64,000 nucleotides of DNA from Ricinus communis (GCF_019578655.1 NC_063260.1:26808888-26872887), one strand, 5' to 3'; positions 25,737-38,960 are shown, counted from the stretch's first letter. Notes: generated from the letters alone by a model not told the origin. Program-made: numbers and translations.

Positions 25737-26410
25737 ACAAATCAGCCTAGTAGCATTATGAATGGAAAAGGGTCCCTCTTATAAACAATTATCAGCAACC
25801 TGCATTGCCATGTCCTATCAGTGTAGCTGATATATCTCAATGATATATTTCCACAAACAAGAATTTGTTATAACACCTTGAGCATTCACTTCTTGAGATA
25901 CTGCTATGATCGGTGTGCTGTGCTGGTTTTAACTGCCAGCAGGAAGGAAGTGGGAAAGGAGGTTCTTGGTTCCATATTGACTCCCTTGAAAATGGAAATG
26001 AAAATGTGAATACAGTTGATAGATAGTGGTAAAATACATTCGTAAGGAATGGCAAGTGATCCTTTAATATCTTACATATTACCATTGGATACTTTGGAGC
26101 ATCAAGCATGTGCTGTGCCAAGACATGGTAGGTGCCTGCGCCTGTCTGTGAGATCCTGATGAGTTTGGTGAATTTGCGTCTCACTTGCAAATTGCTGGAA
26201 CAAACTCTAGGGAACTATATATATATATTATATATATATGCAGATTTTTGTTTTCTACTTTTAGCATTTGTTATAGGCTGCTCCTGCCATAACCTTATTT
26301 AGTCGAGAAGTTTATAAACTAGCTAGTATTAGGCTAACTATTCATTTGTTCCATAGCCATCCGTTGTTCATTTACTAGTAGAATGACACAATTAATATGA
26401 TCCCCCTCCC

Positions 26411-26439
26411 CTCTCTCTCTCTCTCTCTCTCTATTTATT

Positions 26440-26472
<33 letters not shown>
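26411..26472. repeat. compound (CT)n-(AT)n microsatellite
   Basis: About eleven CT units (26411-26432), a short ATTTATTTAC spacer, then about fifteen AT units (26443-26472). Confidence 0.85.
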
Positions 26473-26474
<2 letters not shown>

Positions 26475-27118
26475 TGCATGAGAAGTGTTCTTGTCACGTA
26501 TATATGCTAGCACAGGTTGACCTTCTCTAGAGAATTATTGAGATAGTGCTAATTTTCTGAACTGCTAATCACCATCTATTATAAGCTAATATCCCGGGAA
26601 TCGTGCTATATCTAAACCTCATGCTTTTGCTTATTAGGTTTTCACTTGCTGTTGGATATTCCAATACTGAGCTAGAGTGAACTAGCATGCTTAAATTGAT
26701 CTCTTAATATTGATTGGTAAAATAGGCCAAAATAATCAACCTTTTGCCTTCAACCACCAATACAAAGACTTCTGCAATGATTCAGTCACTATAAACTAAA
26801 TGATTTTATAGCAATAATCATTAATTACTTACGGATTCGTCGTCCGCATGGGTTACCTCTGGTTGAATAGGTAGAGATCTTTACAGAAAATACAAAAAGG
26901 AAAAAAGGAAAACTCAATAAGGTCGGTAAAGAAATTTAGTAAAAGATCTAAAATCTTTTAATGTGAAAGCTGAACATGACATCCATATTCTCCCCCCACC
27001 ACTTTTTTGACCTAAAACTTATTGTCCTCCATGGACTACTATGATTGTTTGATATCTCCTGGGAATGTTCCTGATCCCATACATTTTTTTTGTAGATCAA
27101 GAAGCAATCGAAGGACAA

Positions 27119-27133
27119 GTAATATATATATAC

Positions 27134-27199
<66 letters not shown>
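27119..27199. repeat. (AT)n / CATA microsatellite, about 80 bp
   Basis: A short AT run, then a few CATA units and a long uninterrupted AT run. It is the longest simple repeat in the window. Confidence 0.9.
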
Positions 27200-27202
<3 letters not shown>

Positions 27203-27989
27203 AAGCCACTTTTCAGTTAGGAGTAGAAGCTTACAACTGTCAGTATCATCTTTTGTCATACTTATAAAGCAAAGTGTAAATATTTATATAACCTAAATGA
27301 AAGGTACACTTGTGGAAATGAGACACAACTTTTGATAGTTGAGTGTGCCTTTCAAATCAGTGAATTGGTGGATGTTAGAGATAAGTGATCTTTCCATTCA
27401 AAACTGATAATTTCAACACATGGCCAATCAAAACCCTGCTTATACACTAATGGTGCTATTTTAATAAGATGAAAACCTTAAACAGTCATAGTCGTGACCT
27501 AATTAGAATGGGGCTCAAAGATGCAAGTTTATTATAAGCAAAGTGACACCAGGTGAGACTCAGGAGGCATGCTTAATTGAGCACTTATTGGATTATCCTA
27601 TCCTATCCTAACAATTAATATCCTTTAATTTTCTACGTCCATATTGCCTTCTCCACTTACGCTTAATCCGATCGGTGATAAATATCACTGCTCAACAAAT
27701 GGCCTTCTTAAATTAGGTCATCATCTCTTGTATAACCCTAATGGTTTACATTTTTAGCCAGGGTGCAAGACTAATATTACATTTTTCTTCTCTTCCTTTT
27801 GGTAATGGAATACAGTTGCAAAGTTATAGCTGTAAATTAAGCTATTCTATATAAAATCTAAATAAAACAAAAATAAGTTAGATAGTCTAAGTGGATGTCT
27901 CCACTGCATACTAAATCGATGGATAATTGACACAATATTCATTAGTTTAAAATAAAATTAATCATCTAATATTAAAGTATAAAATATTA

Positions 27990-28012
27990 ATATATATATA
28001 TATATATATACA
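27990..28012. repeat. (AT)n microsatellite
   Basis: About 22 bases of TA repeat in non-coding DNA. Confidence 0.8.
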
Positions 28013-29408
28013 TGTGTGCGCGTCACTCATTGAGATGTACATAGATAAAAAAATTTCCAAAGATTGAAATATAATATTTGAAATTACTACTTTTAACAAA
28101 ATAACGATGAAGTAAAGTAAGCAACAGGACATGATAACGAAAATATCAATGTTATTAAAATGGTAATCGTAGGATGCATGGTGCTCTTGCCCTAATTTTC
28201 TTATCCACCGGAGACAGATTAGAGGAAGCTGATCAAACACCCACTCAGAAGAAACATGAACAGTGCATAACACAAAACTTAAGGTTCTTATGATCCCACT
28301 CATCAGAGGATGATGGCATTCAACTTTTAATTTTAGGTCACATTATGTCAACCCGTATTCTCTGCCTATATCTTTGCTCCTAATTAGGCCATCCAGAGGA
28401 TCTCACTATTTCTCTTTGTGGGTCAGACAGGAATCTACCACAGGATTCTAATTGACGAAATTTTCCATTGATCGGAAAGTTTGATTTTCATATATTCATC
28501 AAACACACAGATGCAAATTGCACTCTTTTTTTTAAGTATTCGGATGCATATGTCTGTGTATATAATTATATACTATTAAAAAAAGATTCAGAGTTTTTCT
28601 CAATTTGATGTGCTGTCTGTTGAGAATTTTCTTCTTATGAACTTTCTGATTATAATTATTTATTGATAAACTATCAATTTTACTTTGACATACCCTTATT
28701 CTCAATTTTCCACTCGTAATAACAATTCAATTTCTTTAAATTGATACCGCTATCAATTTATAAAATATTTATTTTTAAAAACATATCTCGTATATATTTT
28801 GTATATCCAAATTTCAAATTCATAAAGCTATTTAAATTAGAAGAGATTTCTATTATTTTATCTATATATTTTTAAGTGTTGTCGATATTTCTCGTTTTGA
28901 AATTTCAATATTTGAAAAAGATAATTGAAAAAACATATTAATTTTTTTTGGAGTTGGAATGAAACATTTATATTATACTTATATAAGGCAGTGACTTTTA
29001 TGTGAAATTTTATTAGATGTTACAAATTATTAATTAATTAATGAAATATGAACTTAGAGGGCCTACTTCCTATTACAATTCAGAACTGTTAGCTTTTAAC
29101 TGTGTATTACTGGTAAGAACACAAGTTGTGTTCAAAGAGTGGAGGAAATATTAAATCACCAGCAATAAAATAATAACAAATCTCTTAGCATATACTACAC
29201 GTACGTACCGAATAGATAATGAAATGAAAGTGCTCTCCTACGTTATCAAGAACATTTGTACCTACCAAAAAAAAAAAAGAAAAACTTCAAAATGACATTC
29301 TAGAGTCTCTTATGCCATTGATATTTTTCTTTTTGCTTGTTGATCTTGTCTTCTTTTTTTAGTTTTTGTTTACAAATTTAGCAATAAAATTAATTAAGTA
29401 CAGAACCT

Positions 29409-29417
29409 TATATATAC
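29409..29417 (+). promoter_or_regulatory. probable TATA box of the ALMT gene
   Basis: TATATATAC about 180 bp before the ATG, at a normal distance for a plant promoter with a leader of about 150 bases. Inferred from sequence and position only. Confidence 0.4.
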
Positions 29418-29591
29418 AATAGTCACCCCACATTGGTCATCAATCATTCATCAAGCATCACCCTCCATTTGCATGGCATAAGGAGGCTTGATAACTAGCT
29501 AGATTGCTTGCTTTCCTTTGCTTTGCTTTCTCCAAGTCCTCATTAGCATCACCATTCTTACACGACTGTAACTAGCTAGCTTTTGCAGGAT

Positions 29592-31738
29592 ATGGCTCAG
29601 GAGAAGAAGGCAACAAATGGAGTGGAGTGGAGGATAAACATAGCAGATGGGTCTTCAAAGATCTTGGTCCAGGAAGAAGGGCTTGTAACTAGAGCTTGGC
29701 TTGGTCTAAAGTATTTGATCTTGAAAGTTTGGTCATTCTTCAAGAAAGCAAGGGATGTTGGGGTAAATGATCCAAGAAAAGTAGTTCATTGTCTAAAAGT
29801 AGGAACGGCACTCGCTGTTGTCTCAATCTTTTACTTCATGAGACCTTTATATGAAGGTGTTGGAGGGAATGCTATGTGGGCTATAATGACTGTTGTGGTA
29901 GTCTTTGAAAATACTGTAGGTATGTATCTCTTTTCAAATTTCTTACTTCTGCACTTTTGGTATAATACAAACTCACGGCATCATGCATGTCTAAAGTTCT
30001 TTCTGTGAAATTATTGAATACGTTGGCATTCGTCTCGAATTTTTTACATGATCAGTCTCATTTATTTATGAGAAATCACATAGATGTATGAGATTACCAG
30101 ATCATAAACCTATTCCAAATAATTGCTGCAATTGTTATATTGCAGGTGCAACAATTTGTAAGAGTTTGAATAGGGTGTGTGGAACTACTCTTGCTGGAAT
30201 GCTTGCCTTTAGCGTCCATTGGGTGGCCACTAAATCAGGAGAGAGATTTGAGCCGTTTATTATTGGAGCCTCAGTTTTCATACTAGGTGTGTGTGCGTGC
30301 TGCAGGAAATTATATTAACGACCTTTCCATTTGTTTGGTTTTTGAACTTGAAATAGAACATTAATATTAACTAAACTCACGCTGTTCCTTTTTTTTTCCT
30401 TTTCTTCTTTACTCGTTCGTTCAGCATCTGCAGCAACCTTCTCTAGATTTATTCCATCAGTGAAACAGAGATTTGATTATGGTGTCGTGATCTTCATCCT
30501 CACTTTCAGCCTGGTTGCTGTCTCTGGTTATAGAGTTGACAAATTGTTTGCATTGGCTCATGAAAGATTAGCTACTATTATCATCGGCATTTCTTTATGC
30601 ATCTTTGTAAGCATGATTATCTGCCCCATTTGGGCTGGTCGAGAGCTATACACTCTAATCACTACCAACATGGACAAACTTGCCAATTCCTTGGATGGTA
30701 AGTGTACTAATTCTCGCTGGATAGATACTTTATCAAAATCGAAAGAAATTTTTTACAAATTACTAACAGATTTTCATTAATATCAGGTTGTGTAGATGAA
30801 TATTTCAATCAAAATGAGAGCGACAAAACATCTGATAAAAAATCACTTGGTTACAAGTGTGTTTTGAGCTCAAAGGCCAGTGAAGAGTCCCTGGTACGTG
30901 TCAGGACTTTCTCAGAATAAATTCTTTTTGTTTTCTGTTTTTTATTTTTCTTTTTTAATCAAAGGAAACTCAAAATTAACTTGATATTATGTGTTATGGA
31001 CAGGCCAATTTCGCTAGATGGGAACCTGCTCATGGCAGTTTTGGCTTCAAACATCCATGGAAACAGTACCCAAAGATCGGTGCATCCATGCGCAACTGTG
31101 CTTATTGCATTGAGGCTCTTACTAGCTGCACTGGTTCAGAAAATCAGGTAAACCCGTTATCATAATTAATCTCTTTCTTAAGTACAATACTGAAAAAGCT
31201 CAAAACATGCATCATTATCATATATATGCTAACAGTAGCTGCAATAACTTTTGTCTAAAAACAGGCTCCTGAGTTCTTGCAAAAGCAACTAAGCAATGTA
31301 TGCCTGAGAGTGAGCTCCATTTCCTCAAATGTTATAAGAGAGCTATCAGAAACTGTCAAGACGATGAAAAGATCATCAGTTATAGACTCCTTGGTTGAAG
31401 ATATGGGCAGTGCAGTTGAAGAACTACAAGATACCGTAAGATCTCTATCTAATTCATTCAATCCGCCAATCGAGAATACAGACACAAACTCTGCTCCAAC
31501 AGAAACAGACATGGCAATCCCTCTTGTACAAGTTATTCCATTAGTAACTTTTGCTTCTTTGCTAATAGAAATTGCTACAAGAATCAAAGGCGTTGTTAAG
31601 GCAGTTAAAGAACTAGCAGATTTAGCTGAATTCAAGGTGGATGTTGAGGACAAGTGCAAAGAGAACCAACCCAACAGCGGACTTGCACAAGATCAACTTA
31701 AAGATGAGGAAACTATGAAGACTCTTCAAAGGGTTTGA
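29592..31738 (+). CDS. aluminium-activated malate transporter (ALMT) family anion channel
   Basis: Six exons: 29592-29919, 30146-30286, 30425-30697, 30787-30893, 31004-31147, 31265-31738, giving 488 aa in one frame. The N-terminal half has the hydrophobic ALMT transmembrane region: DPRKVVHCLKVGTALAVVS, PLYEGVGGNAMWAIMTVVVV, GATICKSLNRVCGTTLAG and KQRFDYGVVIFILTFSLVAV. Near its end is IIIGISLCIFVSMIICPIWAG. The cytosolic half carries the conserved FARWEPAHGSFGF (WEP motif) and HPWKQYPKIGASMRNCAYCIEAL. ALMTs are plant anion channels passing malate and other anions across the plasma membrane or tonoplast. Despite the name, most members are not aluminium-activated, and sequence alone does not fix the membrane or ligand. 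It most resembles the ALMT2/8/10 group, with moderate certainty. The start is the first ATG in frame with the conserved N terminus. Confidence 0.94.
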
Positions 31739-33000
31739 GTTCCTATACTTCTTGGCTTAGCACAGGAATAACACACCATAACCTGCTGTGCGCTTGAAAT
31801 TTACAACTGGAAGGAGTAATATTGAAATCTCACCCAAGTTGGATATAATGACCTTTATCTATTGTATAGCCTTGGTCTTAAGTAGAATTCCTGATGGACT
31901 GAACAGAATTTATCAGATCAGACAAAGGTTGAATACATGTATGTAACAATCCATAGAATCAAAATAAATTTTTTTGAGAAAATTACTAAAAGATCCATGG
32001 CATTTGACAAAATTATATTTATATCCTCTTGTTTGAAAATTAAATGAAAACATCATTCACTTTTTTACTTTTGATATACTTTAGTCTCTCTTTGTAAAAA
32101 TGTTATAAAATTCGTCCTTATGCATTCACTTCCAATAACAATAACTGCTTTTTAGTTTCTAAATGGTTAACAAATAAGGGATAAATTGTTATCTTATTTA
32201 AAATATTATTTTACTTCAGTGAGTAACTCAAATATGCGAAGAGAATAAAGTTTCTATTTTAAAAGATATTAAGGATGATTTCACTCAATTTAAAAGAAGA
32301 GGAATATAAATATAAATATTTCCGGAAGTCAAAGGGGTTACATTACTTTGTTCAAAAGTTTATCATTATCGTTATTATTAACCCATGTTAATTTTTGTCG
32401 ATTACTATAGTTAAAAGTCTAAAAGTGCAATTTATACACTCAACATTAATATCAAATTTCCATAAATTCTAACTCTCAAAACATAAATTTTTCAATTTTT
32501 AACCGATTAGACTGGATTTTGGACAAATTTTTAAATTAAAAACTAATTTTATTTGGAAAATTTTGTCATTGTATTTTTAATAAGCAAATTCTTTTCAAGT
32601 TTTAATAAATTATATGTTCTATAAGTTGATCAACAAATTTATATTTGATTTTAAAATTTGGACTTAATTGCCTTAAAATAGAAACCCAAAATGTTGAATT
32701 TGGTAAAATGGTATGACTTGGACTAAATTGGATATCACCGTCAAGTTGAATATCTGTGTTGGAACCATATTCCCTCTAAATATGTGAACGACGGGTCGCA
32801 AATGCGTTTAGTCCAGCGACCTGCCAGTCCCAGCTAAAGATTTTTTTTTTTTTTAAGGAAAAAAAAAAAAAAAGAGAAAACGACACGTTTTAAGGCTTGT
32901 AACACGTTAAATTCTTGAAATCAAATTCCCAGAATTTTCTAGGGTTTTAGAAATTTTGCATTATAGCAATCAAAGTCTAGTTGTTTGCAAGGGTAAAAAC
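31739..33000. other. intergenic between ALMT and the ZNHIT2-like gene
   Basis: The ALMT 3' UTR is followed by a foldback element (about 31982-32348), then AT-rich sequence and the promoter and leader of the next gene. A T tract followed by an A tract occurs at about 32841-32873. No other gene is seen. Confidence 0.5.
31982..32348. mobile_element. MITE-like foldback element, about 365 bp, diverged arms
   Basis: The left arm (about 31982-32062) and the reverse complement of the right arm (about 32268-32348) share ATTATATTTATATCCTCTT-like, AAATTAAATGAAAACATC-like and TTTGAC blocks in the same order and spacing, at perhaps 70 percent identity by eye. The interior is non-coding. It is best read as an old non-autonomous DNA transposon. 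Confidence 0.5.
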
Positions 33001-35568
33001 ATGTCGGAGACAAATTCAGTTGTTATCTCTAATTCATCTTCTAATTCCTCCCCTCTCAATCCTCCTTCCCGTACTGTCTGCCACGTGTATGTTCTTTTTC
33101 TTCTTCTTTTCCTTTCTATTATGAAATTTCGACTGTATCTTGAATTTAGTTTCTGTTTCTGTTATGTAGCTGTCATAAGCAGTTTTCGCAGTATACTTGT
33201 CCGCGATGCAATTCTCGTTATTGTTCGCTGCACTGCTACAAGGCATGTGATTTATTTAATCTATAAAGATTTGATTGTATTCTTTTTTCTTTATTAACTA
33301 ATTAATTAGTTTTTAAAATTTTTAAATGCAGTCTCATAGTCTTCGGTGTACTGAGTCGTTTATGCGAGAAAATGTAGTGGAGGAGCTTAGGCTAATGCAG
33401 CCTGAGGATGAATCGAAGCAAAAAATGCTTGACATTTTGAAAAGATTTCATTCTCAGGAAGAAATGGAGAGCATGGATGAGGACGGTAGATTCTTAATTA
33501 CTTTCGCTTGCCATTATTTGATTTATTGCTGAGAAATACTTTTTACTGCATAATCTTTTATTAGAATCAGACTATCAAACAATTGTCTATGCTTCTTGTG
33601 TTTTATTTTTTCTTTTCTTAAATGGTAGTATAGACTAACAGTGTTCTTGACATATTTTCACATTGTAAGAATGGACCTATGCTTCTTGTGTTTTTACTAT
33701 CCTTATTAATAGTCTTTACTATAAAAATATCTAAAATTATGATCTCTGGTGGCGAATCTTGTAATTGTAGTTCCTGTATGTATCTAATTTATGCATTGAA
33801 AACTCTTGGCTGTCCATGTCATTAGAGATAGGAGCTGTTAACTCTTGTTTTCATGTTTTCTTGGCTATGCATGAAAGACATGCCAGCAATACTGTCTGTG
33901 TAGCCAAACATTTTAGTTTGTGAAATTTATACAACGTGAATACACAGCACAAGTTAATCTGTGGCTTCATAAAATTCATGTGGAAATTGTTTGAAGCTTA
34001 AGTATTGCTTTGTCTTCAACTGCAATTATATTCAGTTTCAATTGTAGGCATATAATTTCATTTTTGTGGTCGAATTAAAGTTGAGCTCATTTGAGGAGAG
34101 AAAGGGTCAATCCTGGTCTATAGAGGGAGTATGGTCTGGGCTTAGGCCGTGTTGTAGAATTGTGTTATTTCACAATGTGTCCAATAGTTAGTTAATTTGC
34201 AAGCGGATGATAGTTCTGAACGTCATTACTATTCCTGATCATTTAAAACCGATTCCTGATTGAGTTATTAAGAACAATATATAGGGATGAAAAAGTAAGC
34301 ATTTGTGAACTGTGAAGTATGATTATTGTCCTCAAAATAGATTGTTCAGCTGCATTCCTGATCAGCTTCATGTGTAACCTGTTGTTAAAAGATATTTATG
34401 GATGGTGTAAAAGGGGGCTCTTACTAGATGCTTCTCGTGTTTATTGGCAGATTGTCATCTATCTGAGGAGACTGTTCAAAAGGTTTTGTCTGGTATGTTC
34501 TTTTCTTTTTTAGTAATGAATTTTTCTTCTTATTCTTTCTGTTCCTTTGGCATGTCTATAATTCAATTATTCTGATTTTGGATTTCTATATAAACAGATC
34601 TCTATCATTCCATAATTCTGTTGTCTTGCTGGATTTTAGACTCAATACTATTGCCGGAAACTAATAGATTTCACCCCTTTGTTGCAGGAGATTCAATGAG
34701 TTTTGAGGATTTATCTGCAGAAGAGAAGATACAGTTCCAAAGGGCTGTGGCATCTGGAAAACTTAGCAAGTTGATTCAACCTTGGAATCCATGGTGGTTA
34801 AAGCCTTCTGCCCGAACAATCTCTCTAAGCAAGGAAGGAACTCAACTTGTCCAACCGCTTGTTGAACAAGAAGCATCAGCATCATCTCAAGATGATGGAG
34901 CCGGAGAGCAGTCTAGTGAGATTCCTCCTGGCCCTGAGGCCCCATTAACCCCAGTTAAAAAGCTTATCTCAACCAAACCGTCACCACTCTTAGCTGTTCA
35001 CTTGGTTGACATTATGTATAGCTACTGTTTCACATTACGCCTTTATAATGGGGATTGGCAGTCAGATGCCATAGGATCAGTGATGGTGGCATTGAGTGTC
35101 TCGTACGTCTTAGATCAAGGTGGGCAGACAGAAACCGTGATGGAAGTTCTGTGTCACTGCTTGGAACAAACTTGCTCTCCAGACTACAGGCATATCGGGG
35201 GTTTACAATTTGGTTTGGGCATCATAAATGATGTAATAAGCATAATCTCACTAGGTGGTCCTGCTTTAATCTGTGCTCTATGCGATTTACAGAGGCTGTT
35301 TCAGGCTGGGGAGAGGGAACTGAAAGCGGAGAAATTAAGAAAGTCAAGAAGGGCAGAAATCAGAAGTAAGCTAAAGCTTGGTGAGAGGAAGATTTATTTT
35401 CTGATGTGTTGGGTGCATGAACAGCCACGGGAAGCTTGGTCTCCCTTGTCTAACATTTTACAGGCAGAGAGAAGTAAAGTGATGGAATATAGTAACAGTA
35501 AAAATCATCTAGTAAAGTATAAAAACCCAGAGTGTAAGAATAAAGCTTTGATCGAGGAGATGAAGTAA
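33001..35568 (+). CDS. zinc finger HIT domain protein, ZNHIT2-like
   Basis: Five exons: 33001-33086, 33170-33242, 33332-33485, 34451-34492, 34688-35568, giving 411 aa. The HIT zinc finger (residues 27-59) has ligands C27, C30, C39, C42, C47, C51, H55 and C59, read from CHVCHKQFSQYTCPRC, then YCSLHCYKSHSLRC. Next come MLDILKRFHSQEEME, DCHLSEETVQKVLSGDSMSF, and FQRAVASGKLSKLIQPWNPW, a block conserved in ZNHIT2 proteins. In animals ZNHIT2 links the R2TP co-chaperone complex to U5 snRNP assembly; that role in plants is inferred. Intron 2 begins with GC rather than GT (AAG|GCATGT, 33243) and ends in AG; GT alternatives nearby would break the zinc finger. The length is close to the human protein. 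Confidence 0.93.
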
Positions 35569-36070
35569 ATCTATCAGCTACTATATGATGATAATTTAGC
35601 TGTGCAAATCTCCTGTAAATTTGGCTTTCTGTGGGCATGTTAAACGTCATATACTAATTCCACAACGATGTCGTTTTAGGACGGTTGTGTAGTAGTTGTT
35701 CTTTGGCCCATTCATAATCATGGTTAATAACGGAATAAAAGATGGCGTGACGACATGAATCGACAACAATCCAAATGTAATTCATGGGCTCCTTGTCGAG
35801 TGTTTTTTCTTTTATTATTATTATTATTATTATTTTTGCTCATTTGAAGATGATGGCATTTTCTGTAATTTGGGAAGCAAACCAAGCCCTTCACCGGTAT
35901 TCAATCCAAAAACTATATGAAGTAATCTTCTTCTGTCCGGCCATAACCATTGATAAACCCCAAACAGAAAGTCACTAGTTCCATCTCCAAACAAAATAGG
36001 AATAAACTGAGTTACATCTCCAACAAAACAGAAACCTTTGGAAAAAGATAATCGAGTCGGTGATAGAATA
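35569..36070. other. intergenic between the ZNHIT2-like and PUX10-like genes
   Basis: It includes an (ATT)n microsatellite at about 35813-35836. Only about 500 bases separate the two coding regions, so the 3' UTR of one and the promoter of the next are adjacent here. No gene is seen. Confidence 0.55.
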
Positions 36071-38960
36071 ATGGTTGATGTAGCGGATAAATTAGCGTAT
36101 TTTCAAGCGATCACAGGTCTTGAAGATCCCGATTTATGCACTGAGATTCTTCAAGCCCATGGCTGGGACCTTGAACTCGCGATCTCGTCTTTCACCTCCA
36201 ATAACAACAACGACGACAACAACACGAACGAGAACAACCAAAACGCCGTCCTTTCTACCACCACCGACACTGGAACATCCGCCGTAGAATCTTCCAATCT
36301 AACAACTCGCGATGCAGTTACCGCCGCCGCTCCTGGTTTAGCCTGGAAACTAATTACACTTCCTATTACCGTGATATCCGGCAGTCTAGGGTTAATATCA
36401 GGTGCTATTGGCTTAGGTTTATGGGCAACAGGTGGTATTTTGTCGTATTCATTAGGTATGATCGGTTTAGGATCAAGTGCAAGCAGGATTACTGAATCTT
36501 CTTCTTCTTTAGTTTCGGTGTCGGCTGCGGCGAGAGAAGCGATGGATTTCGTTTCGGTGTTTGAGAGAGAATATGGTTCTTCTACAAAGCCTAATTTTGT
36601 AACAGAAGGGTTTATGGATGCGCTACAAAGGTCGAGAAATGCGTATAAGTTGTTGTTTGTCTATTTACATTCCCCAGATCATCCTGATACGCCATTGTTT
36701 TGTGAGAGGACTTTGTGTTCGCAGATTCTAAGTGACTTTGTTAATGAGAATTTTGTGGCTTGGGGTGGGAGTATTAGAGCTAGTGAAGGTTTTAAAATGA
36801 GTAATAGTTTGAAAGCTTCTCGATATCCTTTTGTTGCTGTTGTCATGCCTGCTACTAATCAAAGGATTGCGTTGCTTCAACAGGTACCTTTTGGATTGTG
36901 CCCCTGTTTTATGCTTTACTAGAGAAATGTTTGATCATACGGTCAATGGATCTTCTTTCTTTTTAATCTTACTTGATATGTTATGATTTAGACATATTTA
37001 AAAAATGTTGATTAGATTTTTTGAATGCTTGATCTGAATACATGTATTAATAACTAGGCTAACATGAAAATTACATTAGGCTTAAGCTAGTTCAGAGTTT
37101 AATGGGGGATTGAGTGGATTGCCTTATATTTGCATTAGAGTATCCATTTGGAGCTCTGTCAAGTTGGGTTAAATTGGTTAAGTCCTGTGTGTAAATTCTA
37201 TCTCTATCTGATTTTATACTAGCAAATGGTTGGATGATTATGGCGGCAGAGTTCTTGTTTTGAAGTTAGTTATTGAATGAAATTTGGTACATGAATATGA
37301 TAAGAAAGTCCTGGACATGGAGGATTTTCTCGTTGTCAGCCAGTTTTATGGATTTTGTTTTTATATGTGCTAAGTCTTCTTATGGCTAAGTGGAAGAATA
37401 TAAAAGATTTCTCTCTTTTGAGTAGCGAATTAGATTTTCAACAGCAAGGTGGATTAGGGTTGAATAAGTATTTTATGGTTTAGATTTTCTCATGGTAGCC
37501 ACTGGTAGTAACTTTGCAACCTTTTCTGAGATAGAGAGAGATCTGGCAGATAAGACATTGTTACTTTCTGTGCATACCTGGATTCACTTTATCATTTTAT
37601 CTTCCGTATCCACTTGCCTCGATGGTTGCTCATGTGTACTTTATTGCATCCTATATTGTTGTCTGCTGTCTCATTGGGGTATCTCACGAATATATTTCAT
37701 AAGAAATTTCTTTATGTATGTTATTCACCTTTACTAATTAGGTGTGTTCTGGATTTATTGCAAGCATAGAATAGAAGCATTGCAGCTGTGGCCTATACCT
37801 TGTAAAATGCTGCATTAGTTGTATTATGTGATTGCCAATGCAGTGACAGAAAAACTAGATGCGACTGGAATAATAAGGTCACTGGATTCTCTTTATCTGG
37901 TCCCTAGTTTTTAATGAACCCAAGCTGTTCATTAGAAATTTTATTTCAAAGAGTTCGATTTTAGTAGATGATGTGTCTTTCTTGCTTTGCAGGTTGAGGG
38001 TCCAAAATCTCCTGAAGAAATGCTCACAGTACTGCAGAAAGTGCTTGAAGAAAGTGCACCTGTCCTTGTTGCAGCAAGGCTTGAAGCAGAAGAAAGGAGG
38101 AACAACATGCGTTTGAGGGAGGAACAGGATGCTGCTTACAGAGCAGCACTTGAAGCAGATCAAGTATGTTCTCTTTGACTTCAATGCTGTTCTTTTTCAC
38201 TGTATTTGTTTCATTACTGTAGGCCATATATGATGCTCCTTTTAATTTTCTTCAAGCTGGCTAAAGCTTTATGAAATATATAGCTGATGGTGTTCACATT
38301 GACTTCCTTTTCTTCTTTGTCATATTAGGCCAGGGAAAGACAAAGGAAAGAGGAGCAGGAACGTCTAGAGAGGGAAGCTGCTGAAGCAGAGAGGAAGCGC
38401 AAAGAGGAAGAAGAAGCTCAGGAAAGAGCAGCACGTGAAGCTGCAGAAAAGGCAGCTGCTCTGGCTAGGATGCGGGAGGAGAAAGCCTTATCACTTGGCG
38501 CTGAACCTGAAAAAGGATCTGATATCACACAGGTAAATGCCTTACTAGTTGGTCATTTGTTTGCACTTACTAAGGCAGCAATCTGTTTGATTTATCAGTA
38601 GAAAGATTTATATATTTTAGCATAGGCCTTGAGCTTTCATAATTCAGTGCCTAATTCTTATTTATCTATGATCGAGATGATAATCTTTTGAAAGTAAACT
38701 ATTTTGTTTTTGGAACTTGAATAAATAATTAGGTTTTGGTTCGGTTCCCAACTGGAGAACGCAAAGAGAGAAGGTTCCATTGTACTGCCACTATCCAGAC
38801 TCTATATGACTATGTTGATTCTTTGGGTTTATTAGAGGCTGATACGTACAGCCTCGTCTCAAATTTTCCGCGGACAGTGTATGGAACAGAGAAACTGTGT
38901 CTGTCGCTGAAAGAAGCAGGGTTGCATCCTCAGGCCAGCCTTTTTGTGGAGCTGAACTAG
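36071..38960 (+). CDS. PUX10: UBX domain protein of the PUX10 / UBXD8 (FAF2) type
   Basis: Four exons: 36071-36883, 37993-38163, 38329-38532, 38733-38960, giving 471 aa. A UBA-like segment is at residues 6-42 (FQAITGLEDPDLCTEILQAH, WDLELAISSF), then an Asn-rich linker (43-60). A hydrophobic hairpin at about 90-134 is the lipid-droplet/ER anchor. A UAS thioredoxin-like domain (about 165-290) contains YKLLFVYLHSPDHPDTPLFC. A Glu/Arg/Lys/Ala-rich coiled coil follows, then a UBX domain (about 396-471: VRFPTGERKERRF, IQTLYDYVDSLG, NFPRTVYG). This order matches Arabidopsis PUX10, which recruits the AAA ATPase CDC48 to lipid droplets to extract ubiquitinated oleosins. The start is the first ATG in frame. 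Intron 1 (1.1 kb) is the longest. Confidence 0.93.

Larger units (their letters stand above)
25737..29591. other. intergenic, microsatellite-rich
   Basis: The first few hundred bases are probably the bHLH 3' UTR. The rest is non-coding and AT-rich, with repeats at 26223-26240, 26411-26472, 27119-27199 and 27990-28012. Open frames across the AT tracts (for example 26948-27259) translate to YIYIYI low-complexity and are not genes. The region from about 29380 is the ALMT promoter and leader. Confidence 0.5.

Noticed and set aside
26948..27259. Open frames on both strands over the AT repeat
   Set aside because: They encode YIYIYI low-complexity created by the microsatellite; no start context or domain.
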